NCBI GenBank assembly: GCA_963841845.1
Contig: CAWJEG010000008.1
Location: 213,079-277,078, forward strand
Source of the DNA: CAVVGZ01 sp963841845
Lineage (GTDB): Bacteria; Chloroflexota; Anaerolineae; Anaerolineales; Anaerolineaceae
DNA: 64,000 bases
Direction: 5' to 3'
Positions 35,761 to 45,660 of this stretch are shown one piece after another. The translations under genes and the position numbers were made by a program. How positions within the stretch are numbered: the first letter of the stretch is position 1; every line of letters begins with the position of its first letter. The notes under the pieces are model-generated. The model was not told the origin of the DNA. It made no database searches and saw nothing but the letters and a program-made list of their open reading frames with translations.

Positions 35761-37107
35761 TCAGTCATTGCCGGTACTTTTTCCGGGACCAATGCCAAGC
35801 GGTTTCCATTTATCATCCTGACTGCGCAACCGGTGCATTGCTCCTCCGCGTTTGTGGATGTCTTCAAAGCCCTCCGGTCTGATAAGAATTCCATCCCCAT
35901 CCAGCAGCCTGCTAATCCCTCCCTGCCCAGGTTCCAGCCATTTATCCTGGCAAAATTTACAATTCGATGCATTATGAGAGTGATAATTGACTGGTTCTTC
36001 ATAGGTCGTAATCATTCCTTCGTAATTGCGCAGAACAATTTTATGGTCGGACATGCTGAGTAGATAGTTAGGACCCATCGGTACTTTGCCAGCGCCGCCA
36101 GGACCATCCACGACATATTGAGGGATGGAAAATCCCGATGTATGGCCGCGCAGCCCTTCAATAATCTCTATACCCTTGGCAACCGGGGTTCGAAAATGAC
36201 CTGCTCCTTCCACAAGATCGCACTGGTAAAGGTAATAAGGACGGACCCGGATTATTACCAGGTCCTGGACAAGTTTGCGCTGAATATGGACACAATCATT
36301 GATCCCTGCCAGGAGGACCGTCTGGTTGCCAAGCGGGATGCCTGCCCGGCTGAGTTTATCGCAGGCATCTGCCAGTTCAGCAGTGATTTCGTTGGGGTGG
36401 TTCACGTGGGTATTTAACCAGATAGGATGGTATTTCTGGAGCATTTCGCATAGATCAGCAGTTATTCGCTGAGGCATAAATACAGGAACACGCGAACCTA
36501 TACGGATGATTTCCACATGGGGGATACTGCGCAGCCTGATAAGCAGGTCTTCCAACACTTTTGGGGGAAGCGTTAGCGGGTCACCCCCCGAGAGGAGTAC
36601 ATCCCTAACCTGGGGAGTGCGGCGAATGTAATCAAGCTGTGCTTCATGTTCATCCCGCGAGAAGGTTGAGGCAGGGTCCCCGACAATGCGGGCGCGTGTG
36701 CAGTAGCGGCAGTAGGAAGCGCATTGTGTCGTTACAAGCATTAATACGCGGTCAGGATAGCGATGTACCAGACCGGGGACCGGGGAGTGCAGATCCTCTG
36801 CCAGGGAGTCTTCCATCATTCCAGTGAATGGGGTGATCTCACCGGATGATGGAATCACCTGTTTACGGATAGGATCCTGGGGATCTTGCGGATCGATCAA
36901 TGAAGCAAAGTAGGGCGTAATTTCCACACGAAACAATCCCTGCGTATCCAATGCTAACCTCTCACTTTCGGTCAGCTGGAGGATTTTCTCAAAATCCGCG
37001 GGGCTGTTCAACCGGTGGCTGATTTGCCACCTCCAGTCATTCCACTTTTCGGCAGGAATATCTTGATAGATGGGCGCTCTTCTGGATGGGAACTGTAAAC
37101 GATTCAT
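35761..37107 (-). CDS. kamA: Lysine 2,3-aminomutase family radical SAM enzyme
   Basis: A 448-residue radical SAM enzyme. The [4Fe-4S] motif CASYCRYC (C129, C133, C136) and the segment DVLLSGGDPLTLPP are typical of lysine 2,3-aminomutases; a PLP-binding lysine is expected in GGAGKVPMGPNYLLS. It converts L-lysine to beta-lysine, which can serve as an osmolyte precursor or in fermentation. Some relatives (EpmB or glutamate mutases) use other substrates, so assignment is by family. The ATG at 37107 has AGGAG upstream; a longer start is rejected. Confidence 0.85.
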   Translation of the reverse strand: MNRLQFPSRRAPIYQDIPAEKWNDWRWQISHRLNSPADFEKILQLTESERLALDTQGLFRVEITPYFASLIDPQDPQDPIRKQVIPSSGEITPFTGMMEDSLAEDLHSPVPGLVHRYPDRVLMLVTTQCASYCRYCTRARIVGDPASTFSRDEHEAQLDYIRRTPQVRDVLLSGGDPLTLPPKVLEDLLIRLRSIPHVEIIRIGSRVPVFMPQRITADLCEMLQKYHPIWLNTHVNHPNEITAELADACDKLSRAGIPLGNQTVLLAGINDCVHIQRKLVQDLVIIRVRPYYLYQCDLVEGAGHFRTPVAKGIEIIEGLRGHTSGFSIPQYVVDGPGGAGKVPMGPNYLLSMSDHKIVLRNYEGMITTYEEPVNYHSHNASNCKFCQDKWLEPGQGGISRLLDGDGILIRPEGFEDIHKRGGAMHRLRSQDDKWKPLGIGPGKSTGND

Positions 37108-37316
37108 GAAATCAACTCCTGGAAAGGGATCAGTCTGTAAGAAAACCTGCAAAGCGGGAAAATACCTGGATTATCGATTTTAAATTATACGTGAAATTCG
37201 GATGCGATCACGAAAATAATCATTAAGTTCGGAAAGGAATTATTTAAGAAATAAATATGTTCATTTTCGGAATATATCCGTTTTATTAATAATTTATCAG
37301 AATGCAGCAGAGAAAC

Positions 37317-37345
37317 TTGACGTTGGGGTAGGTGCGTGGTATTAT
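37317..37345 (+). promoter_or_regulatory. Promoter of hrcA-grpE-dnaK-dnaJ
   Basis: TTGACG at 37317-37322 and TATTAT at 37340-37345, 17 bases apart, directly upstream of the CIRCE element. Confidence 0.7.
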
Positions 37346-37358
37346 AAAAAGCGATATT

Positions 37359-37385
37359 TTAGCACTCTCGCTATGAGAGTGCTAA
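37359..37385 (+). promoter_or_regulatory. CIRCE operator (HrcA binding site)
   Basis: The perfect consensus inverted repeat TTAGCACTC-N9-GAGTGCTAA covers 37359-37385, just after the promoter and upstream of the hrcA start. HrcA binds it to repress the heat-shock operon. Confidence 0.95.
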
Positions 37386-37396
37386 TAGGATGGAGT

Positions 37397-38440
37397 ATGT
37401 CTGAGCTCGCAGAATTAACTGACCGCCAAAAATTTATCCTTACCCTGCTGGTGCACGAATATATCCACTCTGCAAATCCGGTTGGGTCCAGATTATTGAT
37501 GGAAAAATACCACTTAGATATGAGTTCTGCTACCATTCGGAATGAACTGGCACTCCTGGCTGAACTTGGATATATTGATCAGCCTCATACTTCAGCAGGG
37601 CGTCAGCCAAATGAAAAGGGATATCGTTATTTTGTCAGCCACCTTCTCCAGCAAATTGATCTACCTGTACAGATCCGGCATACAATAAGTCACCAGTTCT
37701 TTCAAATGCGGCATGATGTAGAACAATGGGGTCCTCTTGCGGCATCGATCCTAGCAAATGTCTCCAGGGCGGCTTCCGTTGTAACGAATCCAATGCCTGA
37801 GATTGCCAGATTAAAACATCTTGAGTTAATCGTGACTCAGGGAAAACAAGTGCTCATGGTTTTGGTACTTACTGGCGGCTCTGTTCATCAGCGGATCATC
37901 TCGCTTGACGATCCGGTACCACAAAACCAGCTCTCAATAATTGCCGAAAAAATGGTCCAATTATTTAAAGGCCAGGAAGCCAGGACGATTACAATACTGA
38001 AAGCAAATTTACTGGGTTTGGAAAGCGATATTGCGGGTTGGATTATTGAAGAAATGAACCGGGCGGATGGTTTTTCTTCAGGAGAAGTATATCTTGACGG
38101 CCTGACAAATGTCATGTCCGAACCGGAGTTTATCAGTTCCAAAGAGGCGCGCCATGCTCTTCACCTGCTGGAGGAGCGGTCTTTACTCTATGATCTTCTG
38201 ACCAGTACCCTATTAACCAATCAGGTCGGCGGTGTTCAGGTGGTCATTGGGGGTGAGGGAAACATGCAGGAATTAAAACAGTGTTCCGTTATCCTCTCCC
38301 GGTACGGTGTACCAGGTTTGGCAATGGGTACTCTCGGAGTCCTGGGACCAATGCGGATGCCATATGACCGGACAATCTCAACGGTTCGGTTTATGTCAAA
38401 CCTGTTAAGCAGCATGGTAACGGATGCTCTTGTCGATTGA
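37397..38440 (+). CDS. hrcA: Heat-inducible transcription repressor HrcA
   Basis: A 347-residue repressor with an N-terminal winged helix (LTDRQKFILTLLVHEYI, SSATIRNELALLAELGYI) and a C-terminal GAF-like domain (LGVLGPMRMPYDRTI). It represses the operon via the CIRCE at 37359-37385. I take the ATG at 37397 after a GGAG-like site; an earlier in-frame ATG would start inside the operator. It is followed by grpE, dnaK, dnaJ in the standard order. Confidence 0.95.
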   Translation: MSELAELTDRQKFILTLLVHEYIHSANPVGSRLLMEKYHLDMSSATIRNELALLAELGYIDQPHTSAGRQPNEKGYRYFVSHLLQQIDLPVQIRHTISHQFFQMRHDVEQWGPLAASILANVSRAASVVTNPMPEIARLKHLELIVTQGKQVLMVLVLTGGSVHQRIISLDDPVPQNQLSIIAEKMVQLFKGQEARTITILKANLLGLESDIAGWIIEEMNRADGFSSGEVYLDGLTNVMSEPEFISSKEARHALHLLEERSLLYDLLTSTLLTNQVGGVQVVIGGEGNMQELKQCSVILSRYGVPGLAMGTLGVLGPMRMPYDRTISTVRFMSNLLSSMVTDALVD

Positions 38441-38512
38441 TAAACTGTCCATTTCGGGTGGTTAGATATCTTGAAATAATTTGTATGGTGTAAAGGAGTA
38501 ACTGGAAAACTG

Positions 38513-39127
38513 ATGGAAAAACCCAAGCAAGATAAACATTCAAGGAAGAAAATGGATGGGCAGCCTGTTGATAAAAATCCACCTTATGAATCATCAGAAG
38601 GTGATACCGGTACTCAACCTGAATTTACGGATGAAACCGAGGGTGTATTCGTGCCTCTGAGCCAATTTGAGGCGCTTCAGGAGCAAATGGAAGCGATCAG
38701 GATCAAGTCAGCTGAAAATTTTGAAGGCTGGCAGCGGGAAAGAGCAGATTTTCTTAATTATAAGAAGAGGATAGAACGCGATCAGGTTTCCTCAGGAAAT
38801 CAAATTAAGGGTGATATTATAAAAAACTACCTGCAGATTCTGGATGATCTTGAACTTGCCTTGAAATCAAAACCTGATGCTGGGGACGGTAAGAATTGGG
38901 CAGAAGGAATTGAATTAATATCAAGAAAACTGCGATCGATCCTTGAATCGGAAGGTGTAAAACAAATAGAAGCAGAACAAGGGTTATTTGACCCAAATGT
39001 ACATGAAGCCATTTCAAATGAATCGGATCCAAATTATAAAAGCGGAGAGATTATCGAAGTGCTTCAAAGAGGATATAGGTTTGGAGACCGGGTATTGCGC
39101 CCGGCTAAAGTTCGCGTAGCTCGCTAG
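38513..39127 (+). CDS. grpE: Nucleotide exchange factor GrpE
   Basis: A 204-residue GrpE with an acidic, disordered N-terminus (about 1-50), a long coiled-coil (about 55-110, KSAENFEGWQRERADFLNYKKR) and a beta domain ending GDRVLRPAKVRVAR. It speeds ADP release from DnaK and senses heat. The stop is ten bases before dnaK. Confidence 0.95.
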   Translation: MEKPKQDKHSRKKMDGQPVDKNPPYESSEGDTGTQPEFTDETEGVFVPLSQFEALQEQMEAIRIKSAENFEGWQRERADFLNYKKRIERDQVSSGNQIKGDIIKNYLQILDDLELALKSKPDAGDGKNWAEGIELISRKLRSILESEGVKQIEAEQGLFDPNVHEAISNESDPNYKSGEIIEVLQRGYRFGDRVLRPAKVRVAR

Positions 39128-39137
39128 GAGACATCTT

Positions 39138-41045
39138 ATGGGAAAAATTATTGGAATTGATTTAGGAACAACAAACTCGGTAGTTGCTGTGATGATAGGT
39201 GGTGAGCCCACGGTTATACCCACGGCAGAAGGGGAGCGCTTGCTCCCATCAGTGGTTGCCGTGAATAAAAACCATGAAAGGTTGGTGGGGCGTACGGCCC
39301 GCAATCAGTCAATCGTAAACCCCGAAAATACAATCTTTTCAATAAAGAGGTTTATGGGCAGAAAATTTGATGATCCGGAAGTGCAAAAATCGCTTCAGCG
39401 GGTACCTTACAAGGTGTCAAAGGCCCCCAATGGCGATATCCGGGTAAGGCTGGATGAAAAGGATTATTCACCCCCGGAAATTTCAGCCATGATACTGGCT
39501 AAATTAAAATCAGACGCGGAGGCATATCTGGGAGAAAGCATTACCCAGGCAGTGATCACTGTGCCGGCATATTTTAATGATGCACAACGCAATGCAACCA
39601 AGGATGCAGGCAAAATCGCCGGACTGGAAGTACTGCGAATCATCAATGAACCAACCGCATCGTCGTTGGCGTATGGATTGGATAAGAAAAAGAATGAAGT
39701 GATCGCCGTTTATGATCTGGGTGGAGGAACGTTTGATATTTCCATCCTTGATGTTGGCGAAGGAGTATTCCAGGTGCGGTCCACCTCCGGAGATACTTTC
39801 CTGGGAGGCGATGATTTTGACAACCGCGTGATGGATTACTTAATTAGTGAATTCAAGAAGAGTAATGGGATAGATATCTCGCAGGACCGCCAGGCACTGC
39901 AGCGCCTTAAGGAAGCATCTGAAAAAGCTAAAATTGAGCTTTCCAGCGTGATGCAGACTGAGATTAACCTGCCTTACCTGACAGCAGACAGTACCGGTCC
40001 AAAACACCTGGTGATGAACCTGACCCGCTCCAAGTTTGAGCAGCTGACAGAAGACTTGATCGAGCGGAGTTTAAAACCAGTAAAAAACGCCTTGAATGAT
40101 GCCAGTATGAAGCCTTCCGATGTAAATGAGGTTGTCCTGGTTGGCGGCATGACGCGTATGCCTGCTGTGCAGGATGCTGTCCGAAAATTATTTAATAAAG
40201 AGCCCCACAAAGGTGTCAATCCTGATGAAGTTGTGGCTGTTGGGGCTGCTATTCAAGCTGGTGTGTTGGGCGGAGAGGTAAAGGATATTCTCCTGCTGGA
40301 TGTAACCCCCTTGACATTGTCTGTAGAAACGCTTGGAGGGGTAGCCACATCATTAATTGAACGCAATACAACCGTCCCTACCCGCAAGAGCCAAATTTTT
40401 TCAACAGCATCGGATGGTCAGACCCAGGTGGAAATTAATGTTCTGCAAGGGGAACGGCCTATGGCGGTTGATAACAAATCCCTGGGTAAATTTGTCCTGG
40501 ATGGGATCCCTCCGGCACCACGCGGAATACCCCAGGTAGAGGTTACTTTTGATATTGATGCAAACGGTATTTTGAATGTGACAGCCATGGATAAAGCCAC
40601 CGGTAAGAGCCAGAAAATCACTATCACGGCATCTTCCGGATTGTCTGACCAGGAAGTTGAACGGATGCGCCGGGATGCGGAAACTCATGCTGAAGAGGAT
40701 AAAAACCGCAAGGAGTTAATTGAAGCCCGCAATTATGCTGATAACATAGCCTATACATCTGAGAAAACCCTGCGGGATTTGGGAGATAAAGTCTCTGCTG
40801 ATGATAAGAGCAAGATTGAAGAAAAGGTGAAATCAGTTCGGGAAATTTCACAGCGTGATAATGTAACCGAGATTCGCTCAGCAGCTGATGAACTTGGACA
40901 ACTTATCCAGCAGGTTGGCGCTACCATGTACCAGCAGCAAAATCCTGCAGGCGGGGAAACCGGGCCAACCGAGCCCAGCCCAGAGCAGGGTGGGGGAACC
41001 ACGGGCGGGGAAGAAGTTGTGGATGGGGAATTCACCAGCGAATAA
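39138..41045 (+). CDS. dnaK: Molecular chaperone DnaK
   Basis: A 635-residue Hsp70. The N-terminal nucleotide domain has IIGIDLGTTNS and VVAVMIGG, the phosphate loop AVYDLGGGTFDISIL, and the linker DILLLDVTPLTLSVETLGG; the substrate-binding domain and a C-terminal acidic/Gly-rich tail ending in GEEVVDGEFTSE follow. It forms the chaperone core with GrpE and the DnaJ at 41120. Confidence 0.98.
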   Translation: MGKIIGIDLGTTNSVVAVMIGGEPTVIPTAEGERLLPSVVAVNKNHERLVGRTARNQSIVNPENTIFSIKRFMGRKFDDPEVQKSLQRVPYKVSKAPNGDIRVRLDEKDYSPPEISAMILAKLKSDAEAYLGESITQAVITVPAYFNDAQRNATKDAGKIAGLEVLRIINEPTASSLAYGLDKKKNEVIAVYDLGGGTFDISILDVGEGVFQVRSTSGDTFLGGDDFDNRVMDYLISEFKKSNGIDISQDRQALQRLKEASEKAKIELSSVMQTEINLPYLTADSTGPKHLVMNLTRSKFEQLTEDLIERSLKPVKNALNDASMKPSDVNEVVLVGGMTRMPAVQDAVRKLFNKEPHKGVNPDEVVAVGAAIQAGVLGGEVKDILLLDVTPLTLSVETLGGVATSLIERNTTVPTRKSQIFSTASDGQTQVEINVLQGERPMAVDNKSLGKFVLDGIPPAPRGIPQVEVTFDIDANGILNVTAMDKATGKSQKITITASSGLSDQEVERMRRDAETHAEEDKNRKELIEARNYADNIAYTSEKTLRDLGDKVSADDKSKIEEKVKSVREISQRDNVTEIRSAADELGQLIQQVGATMYQQQNPAGGETGPTEPSPEQGGGTTGGEEVVDGEFTSE

Positions 41046-41119
41046 TTTATAAACGAGGAGCATGATAAACAGGTTTTTGGCGGTGTTAGCTGTCAAAAAC
41101 CTGTTATTATTAACCAATT

Positions 41120-42235
41120 ATGGCCCAAAGAGACTATTATGAAATATTAGGGGTATCCAGAAATGCCACTCCAGATGAATTGAAGTCGGCATTTCGCAAC
41201 CTGGCGCGTCAATTCCATCCAGATGTAAACCAGGCAGCTAATGCAGAAGAAAAATTTAAAGAAATAAACGAAGCGTATGCCGTTCTTTCGGACCAGGAAA
41301 AACGGGCTGCTTATGATCGCTATGGGCATGCCGGACTGAATGGAATGGGAGGAATGCCCGATTACACCACGTTTGATTTCTCAGATCTATTTGAAGAATT
41401 TTTTGGTTTTGGGACATCAAACCGCAGGCGCAACCGCAATGCCCCCAGGAGAGGAGCGGATTTCTCCTACAATCTGACCCTGGCATTTGAGGAAGCCATT
41501 TTTGGGGTGGATAAAGAAATAAAAATTACCCGGGATGAGGTCTGCAGCAGATGCAACGGAAATGGGGCTGAACCTGGCACTACTCCTGAAACCTGTCAGA
41601 CTTGCGGGGGGAGGGGGGAAGTTCAAACTGTCCGACAGACTTTCCTTGGATCAATGGTCCAGGTGACTACCTGCCCTAAATGCAATGGAAAAGGTTCACT
41701 GATTTCAACCCCTTGCAAAAACTGTAAAGGACGCGGGCTCGATCGGAAGAATCTTACCAAAATGGTGTCTATACCGGCTGGTGTTGATAATGGCAACCAG
41801 GTTCGTTTAGCAGGAGAGGGTCAACCAGGACTTAACGGTGGTCCAAATGGAAATCTCTATATCGATATTACAGTCCTTGACCATAAATTCTTTAAACGTC
41901 GAAAAAGTGATATCTACCTGGATTTGAATATCAATATTGCCCAGGCTGCTGTCGGAGCAGAGATTGAGGTGCCAACTGTACACGGGATTGAAAAGTTGAC
42001 CATACCTCCCGGCACCCAACCCGGAAAAATATTCACCATGAAAGGTAAAGGAGTCCCCTTTGTTCGTAACAACGGGCGGGGAGACCAGATGGTAATTATA
42101 AATGTTGATATTCCAACTCGCTTGACAACTGAACAGAGAGACCTGTTTGAACAGCTGGCGAAGACACTTGGCAGTGAAGTTCTTCCTCAGGAAAAAAGCT
42201 TCCTTGACCGCTTGAAGGATGTTCTTGGTGGATAA
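41120..42235 (+). CDS. dnaJ: Chaperone protein DnaJ
   Basis: A 371-residue DnaJ. J domain with HPD at residues 34-36, a G/F-rich linker, four CxxCxGxG zinc-finger repeats (CSRCNGNG, CQTCGGRG, CPKCNGKG, CKNCKGRG) at about 140-215, and C-terminal beta domains. It delivers unfolded clients to DnaK. Its stop overlaps the start region of prmA. Confidence 0.97.
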   Translation: MAQRDYYEILGVSRNATPDELKSAFRNLARQFHPDVNQAANAEEKFKEINEAYAVLSDQEKRAAYDRYGHAGLNGMGGMPDYTTFDFSDLFEEFFGFGTSNRRRNRNAPRRGADFSYNLTLAFEEAIFGVDKEIKITRDEVCSRCNGNGAEPGTTPETCQTCGGRGEVQTVRQTFLGSMVQVTTCPKCNGKGSLISTPCKNCKGRGLDRKNLTKMVSIPAGVDNGNQVRLAGEGQPGLNGGPNGNLYIDITVLDHKFFKRRKSDIYLDLNINIAQAAVGAEIEVPTVHGIEKLTIPPGTQPGKIFTMKGKGVPFVRNNGRGDQMVIINVDIPTRLTTEQRDLFEQLAKTLGSEVLPQEKSFLDRLKDVLGG

Positions 42236-43154
42236 CGCTTACTGGCTTGAAGTGTCTCTCGATGTAGACGGGGAGATGGCAGAGGCTTTAGCTGCTATGC
42301 TCTCTGAACATTTTGTCAACGGGGTTGTAATAGAAACCCCCGTTGTGTACGATGAATCAGAAGAAACGTATACTTCTACAGGTAATGTGCGTGTTTTTGG
42401 CTATATGGCCCTTGATGACCAACTTGAGGAAAAACGCCAAAAACTTATGCAAGCGTTGTTTTTCATGGGGAGAATTAGAGAACTTCCTGAACCGGTTTTC
42501 CGCAAGATAGAGGATGAGAACTGGATGGAAGCCTGGAAGAAAAATTATCATCCCATAAATTTGGGAGACCGGATTCTAATCCTTCCGGCCTGGATAACCG
42601 AAGAAGACCCGCAGCGAATTGCGATTCGAATCGATCCCAGTATGGCATTTGGCACCGGCACGCATCCTTCCACCCAGCTTTGCCTGGTATTGATGGAAAA
42701 ATATCTCCAACCCGGCATGAATGTGATTGATCTTGGCTGCGGTTCAGGTATTCTCTCCATTGCTGCAGCGAAACTTGGCGCTGCAGCTGTTATGGCTGTT
42801 GATACTGACGCGGATGCTGTAAAAGCTTCCTTTGATAATGGTTCTGCAAACCAGGTGCTGGCAAAATTAGAGATTCACCTTGGATCCCTGGATGAGATAA
42901 AGGCAGGAGATTATTCCTTCTCAAAAGGCCACCTTGTTGTGGCCAACATCCTAACCACGGTAATTCTTAACCTTTTTCATAATGGGCTGGCTGATATTGT
43001 GGAATCCGGCGGCATTCTATTGCTGGCTGGTATCCTGGAAGACCAGGCAACGAGAATACAACAGGCAGCTGAAGCGAATGGGCTGACTCAGGTTGATTTC
43101 ATGCAGCAAAATGATTGGATTGCACTGGCGTACCGAAAAGGACCATTGGCATAA
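42228..43154 (+). CDS. prmA: Ribosomal protein L11 methyltransferase
   Basis: A 308-residue SAM methyltransferase that trimethylates L11, encoded by rplK in this window. The C-terminal Rossmann domain has VIDLGCGSGILSIAAAKLGA and the NPPY-type motif is VANILTTVI. The GTG at 42228 has AAGGA with eight-base spacing and gives the usual YWLEVSLDVDGE start; an ATG nine bases upstream lies inside that site. It overlaps the end of dnaJ, implying translational coupling. Confidence 0.93.
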   Translation: MDNAYWLEVSLDVDGEMAEALAAMLSEHFVNGVVIETPVVYDESEETYTSTGNVRVFGYMALDDQLEEKRQKLMQALFFMGRIRELPEPVFRKIEDENWMEAWKKNYHPINLGDRILILPAWITEEDPQRIAIRIDPSMAFGTGTHPSTQLCLVLMEKYLQPGMNVIDLGCGSGILSIAAAKLGAAAVMAVDTDADAVKASFDNGSANQVLAKLEIHLGSLDEIKAGDYSFSKGHLVVANILTTVILNLFHNGLADIVESGGILLLAGILEDQATRIQQAAEANGLTQVDFMQQNDWIALAYRKGPLA

Positions 43155-43218
43155 TCCAGCCTTGCGGATATTTTTCCGGGTACCTATTTTTAAGTTATCC
43201 ATCCTTAACACCATACCC

Positions 43219-43947
43219 ATGAATTGGATCTTTTTATCGCCCCACCTTGATGATGTTGTTTTGTCCTGCGGCGGACTGATTTGTGAGCAAATTAAAGCTG
43301 GCGATCAGGTGCAGGTATGGACGATCTGTGCTGGTGATCCCCCCGATTATGAATTGACCCCATTTGCCAGGGAACTGCACACCCGCTGGAATGCGGAAAA
43401 CAATCCCGTTTCAATTCGCAGGGAAGAAGATCTGCTTGCCTGTTACCATCTAGGAGCAGTTTCAATCCATTTTAACTACCCGGACTGCATTTACCGCCGC
43501 TTTCCGGGCACAATTGAACCGGTAATTAAAAATGAAGACGATCTTTTCCGGATATTTGACTGTCGTGAGGAATCCCTGGTCAGGCATCTTCACCAGGAGC
43601 TGAAGGAATCGGTTCCGGAATCGGCTCAATTTGTACTTCCGTTGACGATTGGTAACCATGTAGATCACCAATTAACCCGCCTGGCAGGAGAGGGGATTAG
43701 TTCCCGGATTTATTACTATGCGGATTATCCCTACGTAATTAATCCGCAATTTGAGTTAGGTCGGTATGCAAGGTCCGGTTTGGTGGAACAAATTTTTTCC
43801 GTTGGTGAGGATAGTTTATTATCCTGGCAGCAGGCTGTATCTGCATACAAATCCCAAATCAGTACATTTTGGAGCGATATCCCGGCCATGTACGAAGCGA
43901 TTTACGCTTATTGGTTGAACGGTGGCGGAGCAATGTTGTGGTGTTGA
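43219..43947 (+). CDS. PIG-L family deacetylase
   Basis: This 242-residue protein starts MNWIFLSPHLDDVVLSCGG, carrying the PHxDD zinc motif (His9, Asp11, Asp12), and the third zinc ligand is probably in the NHVDHQLTR segment (about residue 149). PIG-L enzymes remove N-acetyl groups from GlcNAc-type sugars or from small molecules such as bacillithiol precursors. The substrate is unknown. It is 65 bases downstream of prmA. Confidence 0.87.
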   Translation: MNWIFLSPHLDDVVLSCGGLICEQIKAGDQVQVWTICAGDPPDYELTPFARELHTRWNAENNPVSIRREEDLLACYHLGAVSIHFNYPDCIYRRFPGTIEPVIKNEDDLFRIFDCREESLVRHLHQELKESVPESAQFVLPLTIGNHVDHQLTRLAGEGISSRIYYYADYPYVINPQFELGRYARSGLVEQIFSVGEDSLLSWQQAVSAYKSQISTFWSDIPAMYEAIYAYWLNGGGAMLWC

Positions 43948-44019
43948 AATTAAGAACCATGTTCCTTAAATAATTAAGCTATAGGAAATTCTCTTAATAA
44001 ATTATGCTATACTCATAAT

Positions 44020-44272
44020 ATGCAAGAAGCAAAATTCTGGTATTCCTGGTCAGATTCTTTGCAACGGTGGGGTTTTCGAGAGACTGCATGCTTTATATTA
44101 AGTGCATCCGGGCCATTGCAGATTATTCCTTGCACAATTGGCGATTATTGTCCAACCTATTTTCATTTCCCATATCAGCAAGGACGAATTTTCCGCAATG
44201 ATGGAACTCCTGGAAGATTCGCAAGAATGTAATCGTTTTGTTTGCTTTCTCAGTGAGGAGGGGCTTCATTGA
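44020..44272 (+). CDS. Small conserved hypothetical protein (frameshifted)
   Basis: Reading from ATG at 44020 stops early unless one C at 44128-44129 is skipped. The joined product, about 83 residues, runs MQEAKFWYSWSDSLQRWGF, then QLAIIVQPIF and a polar C-terminus ending FLSEEGLH, close to a conserved small Anaerolineae protein I remember. Its stop is immediately followed by the 44269 gene (four-base overlap), so it is the first gene of the cluster. Function unknown. Confidence 0.6.
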
Positions 44273-45043
44273 ACCCGCAAGGTACTGATTTATTCGGATC
44301 AGCAATTCTGGTTCTAGCAGTTACATTTCTTTTCATGTTTGCCCTTGATAGACGTTCAAAGAGAAAACAGCATTTCCGGCAAATTCCCGGAATAATGCAA
44401 TTGAAACGGTCCATCGGTGAAGCAATCGAACAGGGAAAACGGATACATGTTTCACTGGGAAGCGCCGGATTACCGGCAGAATACATCTGCTTCAGCCCTG
44501 GCAGGATTAGGGGCATTAAGGAGCATAGCCCAGTTCAGCAGCCTGGGAGATTTGCCACCTGAATCAACCAGCGGAAATGGCTCAATAGCGCTGCTCAGTA
44601 AAGAAACCCTGAGGAACGCTTTCACCTCCTTTGATTCAACCCAACTTTTTGATCCTGATAACGGCAGAATGACAGGGGTGACTCCTTTTTCATACGCCCT
44701 GGGCGCAATACCGGTGATTGGCCAGGAGAAAGTCGGTACCAATCTGGTTGTTGGGCACTTTGGCCCCGAGGTAGCTTACCTGTCAGATGCTGCCCGCAGG
44801 CAAAATGCATTCCTTCTGGGGGGTAGTGATGCCCTGCCTGCGCAGGCTGTCCTTTATGTGACTTCTGAGGACCCTTTGCTTGGTGAGGAAACCTTTGCAG
44901 CCGCGGCTTATCTGGACAAAGGGCTATTCCAGACCGCAAGTCTTCGAACCCAGGATGTTCTCAGATGGATCCTCATCGCCATCATGGTTGTGAGCGTAAT
45001 TGATAAAATTGTTACTTCCCTTACCGGGAGGCCATGGTTATGA
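44269..45043 (+). CDS. DUF6754-like membrane protein (frameshifted)
   Basis: The N-terminal part has one membrane helix (ILVLAVTFLFMFALD) and RIHVSLGSAGL; the rest (NTSASALAGLGALRSIAQF, then PVIGQEKVGTNLVVGHFGPEV and a C-terminal helix) is in the +1 frame. Omitting one C at 44473-44474 gives an uninterrupted protein of about 257 residues. I associate it with DUF6754, a Chloroflexota family, by memory. It likely spans the membrane twice. It starts in the stop of the preceding gene and ends in the ATGA shared with 45040. Confidence 0.7.
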
Positions 45044-45658
45044 AAATATCCATTGCTGCAATAATTGCGGTTGCTGCTGGATCTAATTGTTCTAATGGGA
45101 TTTGTATATCCATTACCTGTTCTAACGGAAATTAGCACCAATTTTCTCAGTTGGGCAGTTGTTGTTGCTGGAGTTGCGACACTGGTAGGGATAATCAACC
45201 TGATTGGTGTGCATTTGCGAAAACCATTTCGCCATCAGAACCGGGATTTTTACAGCCCGGCATTAATCACTTCTTTTTTTGTTACCCTGGTTATTGGATT
45301 GTGGCTCACACCAGCGGATAAATCCTTCCAGCACGTGGTGACTTCCATTCAGGTTCCTGTGGAAACCAGCCTGTTGGCAATTTTATCCATCACCCTCCTT
45401 GTAGCGGTCGTAAGGCTGTTTCGGATGCGTAAAGGACTGATGCTCTGGTCGTTTCTTATTAGTGCCGTATTATTTATAATTTTTGGCCCCGGGATGCTGG
45501 TAATTGTACCTGACCATTCGCCAATATCAAATATGATCGCGTACCTGAATATTATTCCTTTAGCCGGAGCGCGAGGTATTCTCATAGGAGTGGCCCTGGG
45601 AAGCCTGATGACTGGTTTGAGAATAATCTTCGGTTCTGACCGCCCTTATGATGGATAG
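45040..45658 (+). CDS. Polytopic membrane protein of unknown function (frameshifted near N-terminus)
   Basis: Overlaps the stop of the preceding gene (ATGA). The ATG at 45040 gives MKISIAAI and must skip one A at 45063-45064 to continue as LRLLLDLIVLMGFVYPLP. The joined product is about 205 residues with five to six hydrophobic helices and a short cytoplasmic linker. No family recognised. A TTG-initiated reading from 45065 would be an alternative without a frameshift. Confidence 0.65.
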
Positions 45659-45660
45659 CC

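Noticed and set aside
37373..37396. Earlier start codon for hrcA inside the CIRCE element
   Set aside because: It would put the start codon in the operator; the ATG at 37397 has a ribosome-like site and gives the family N-terminus.
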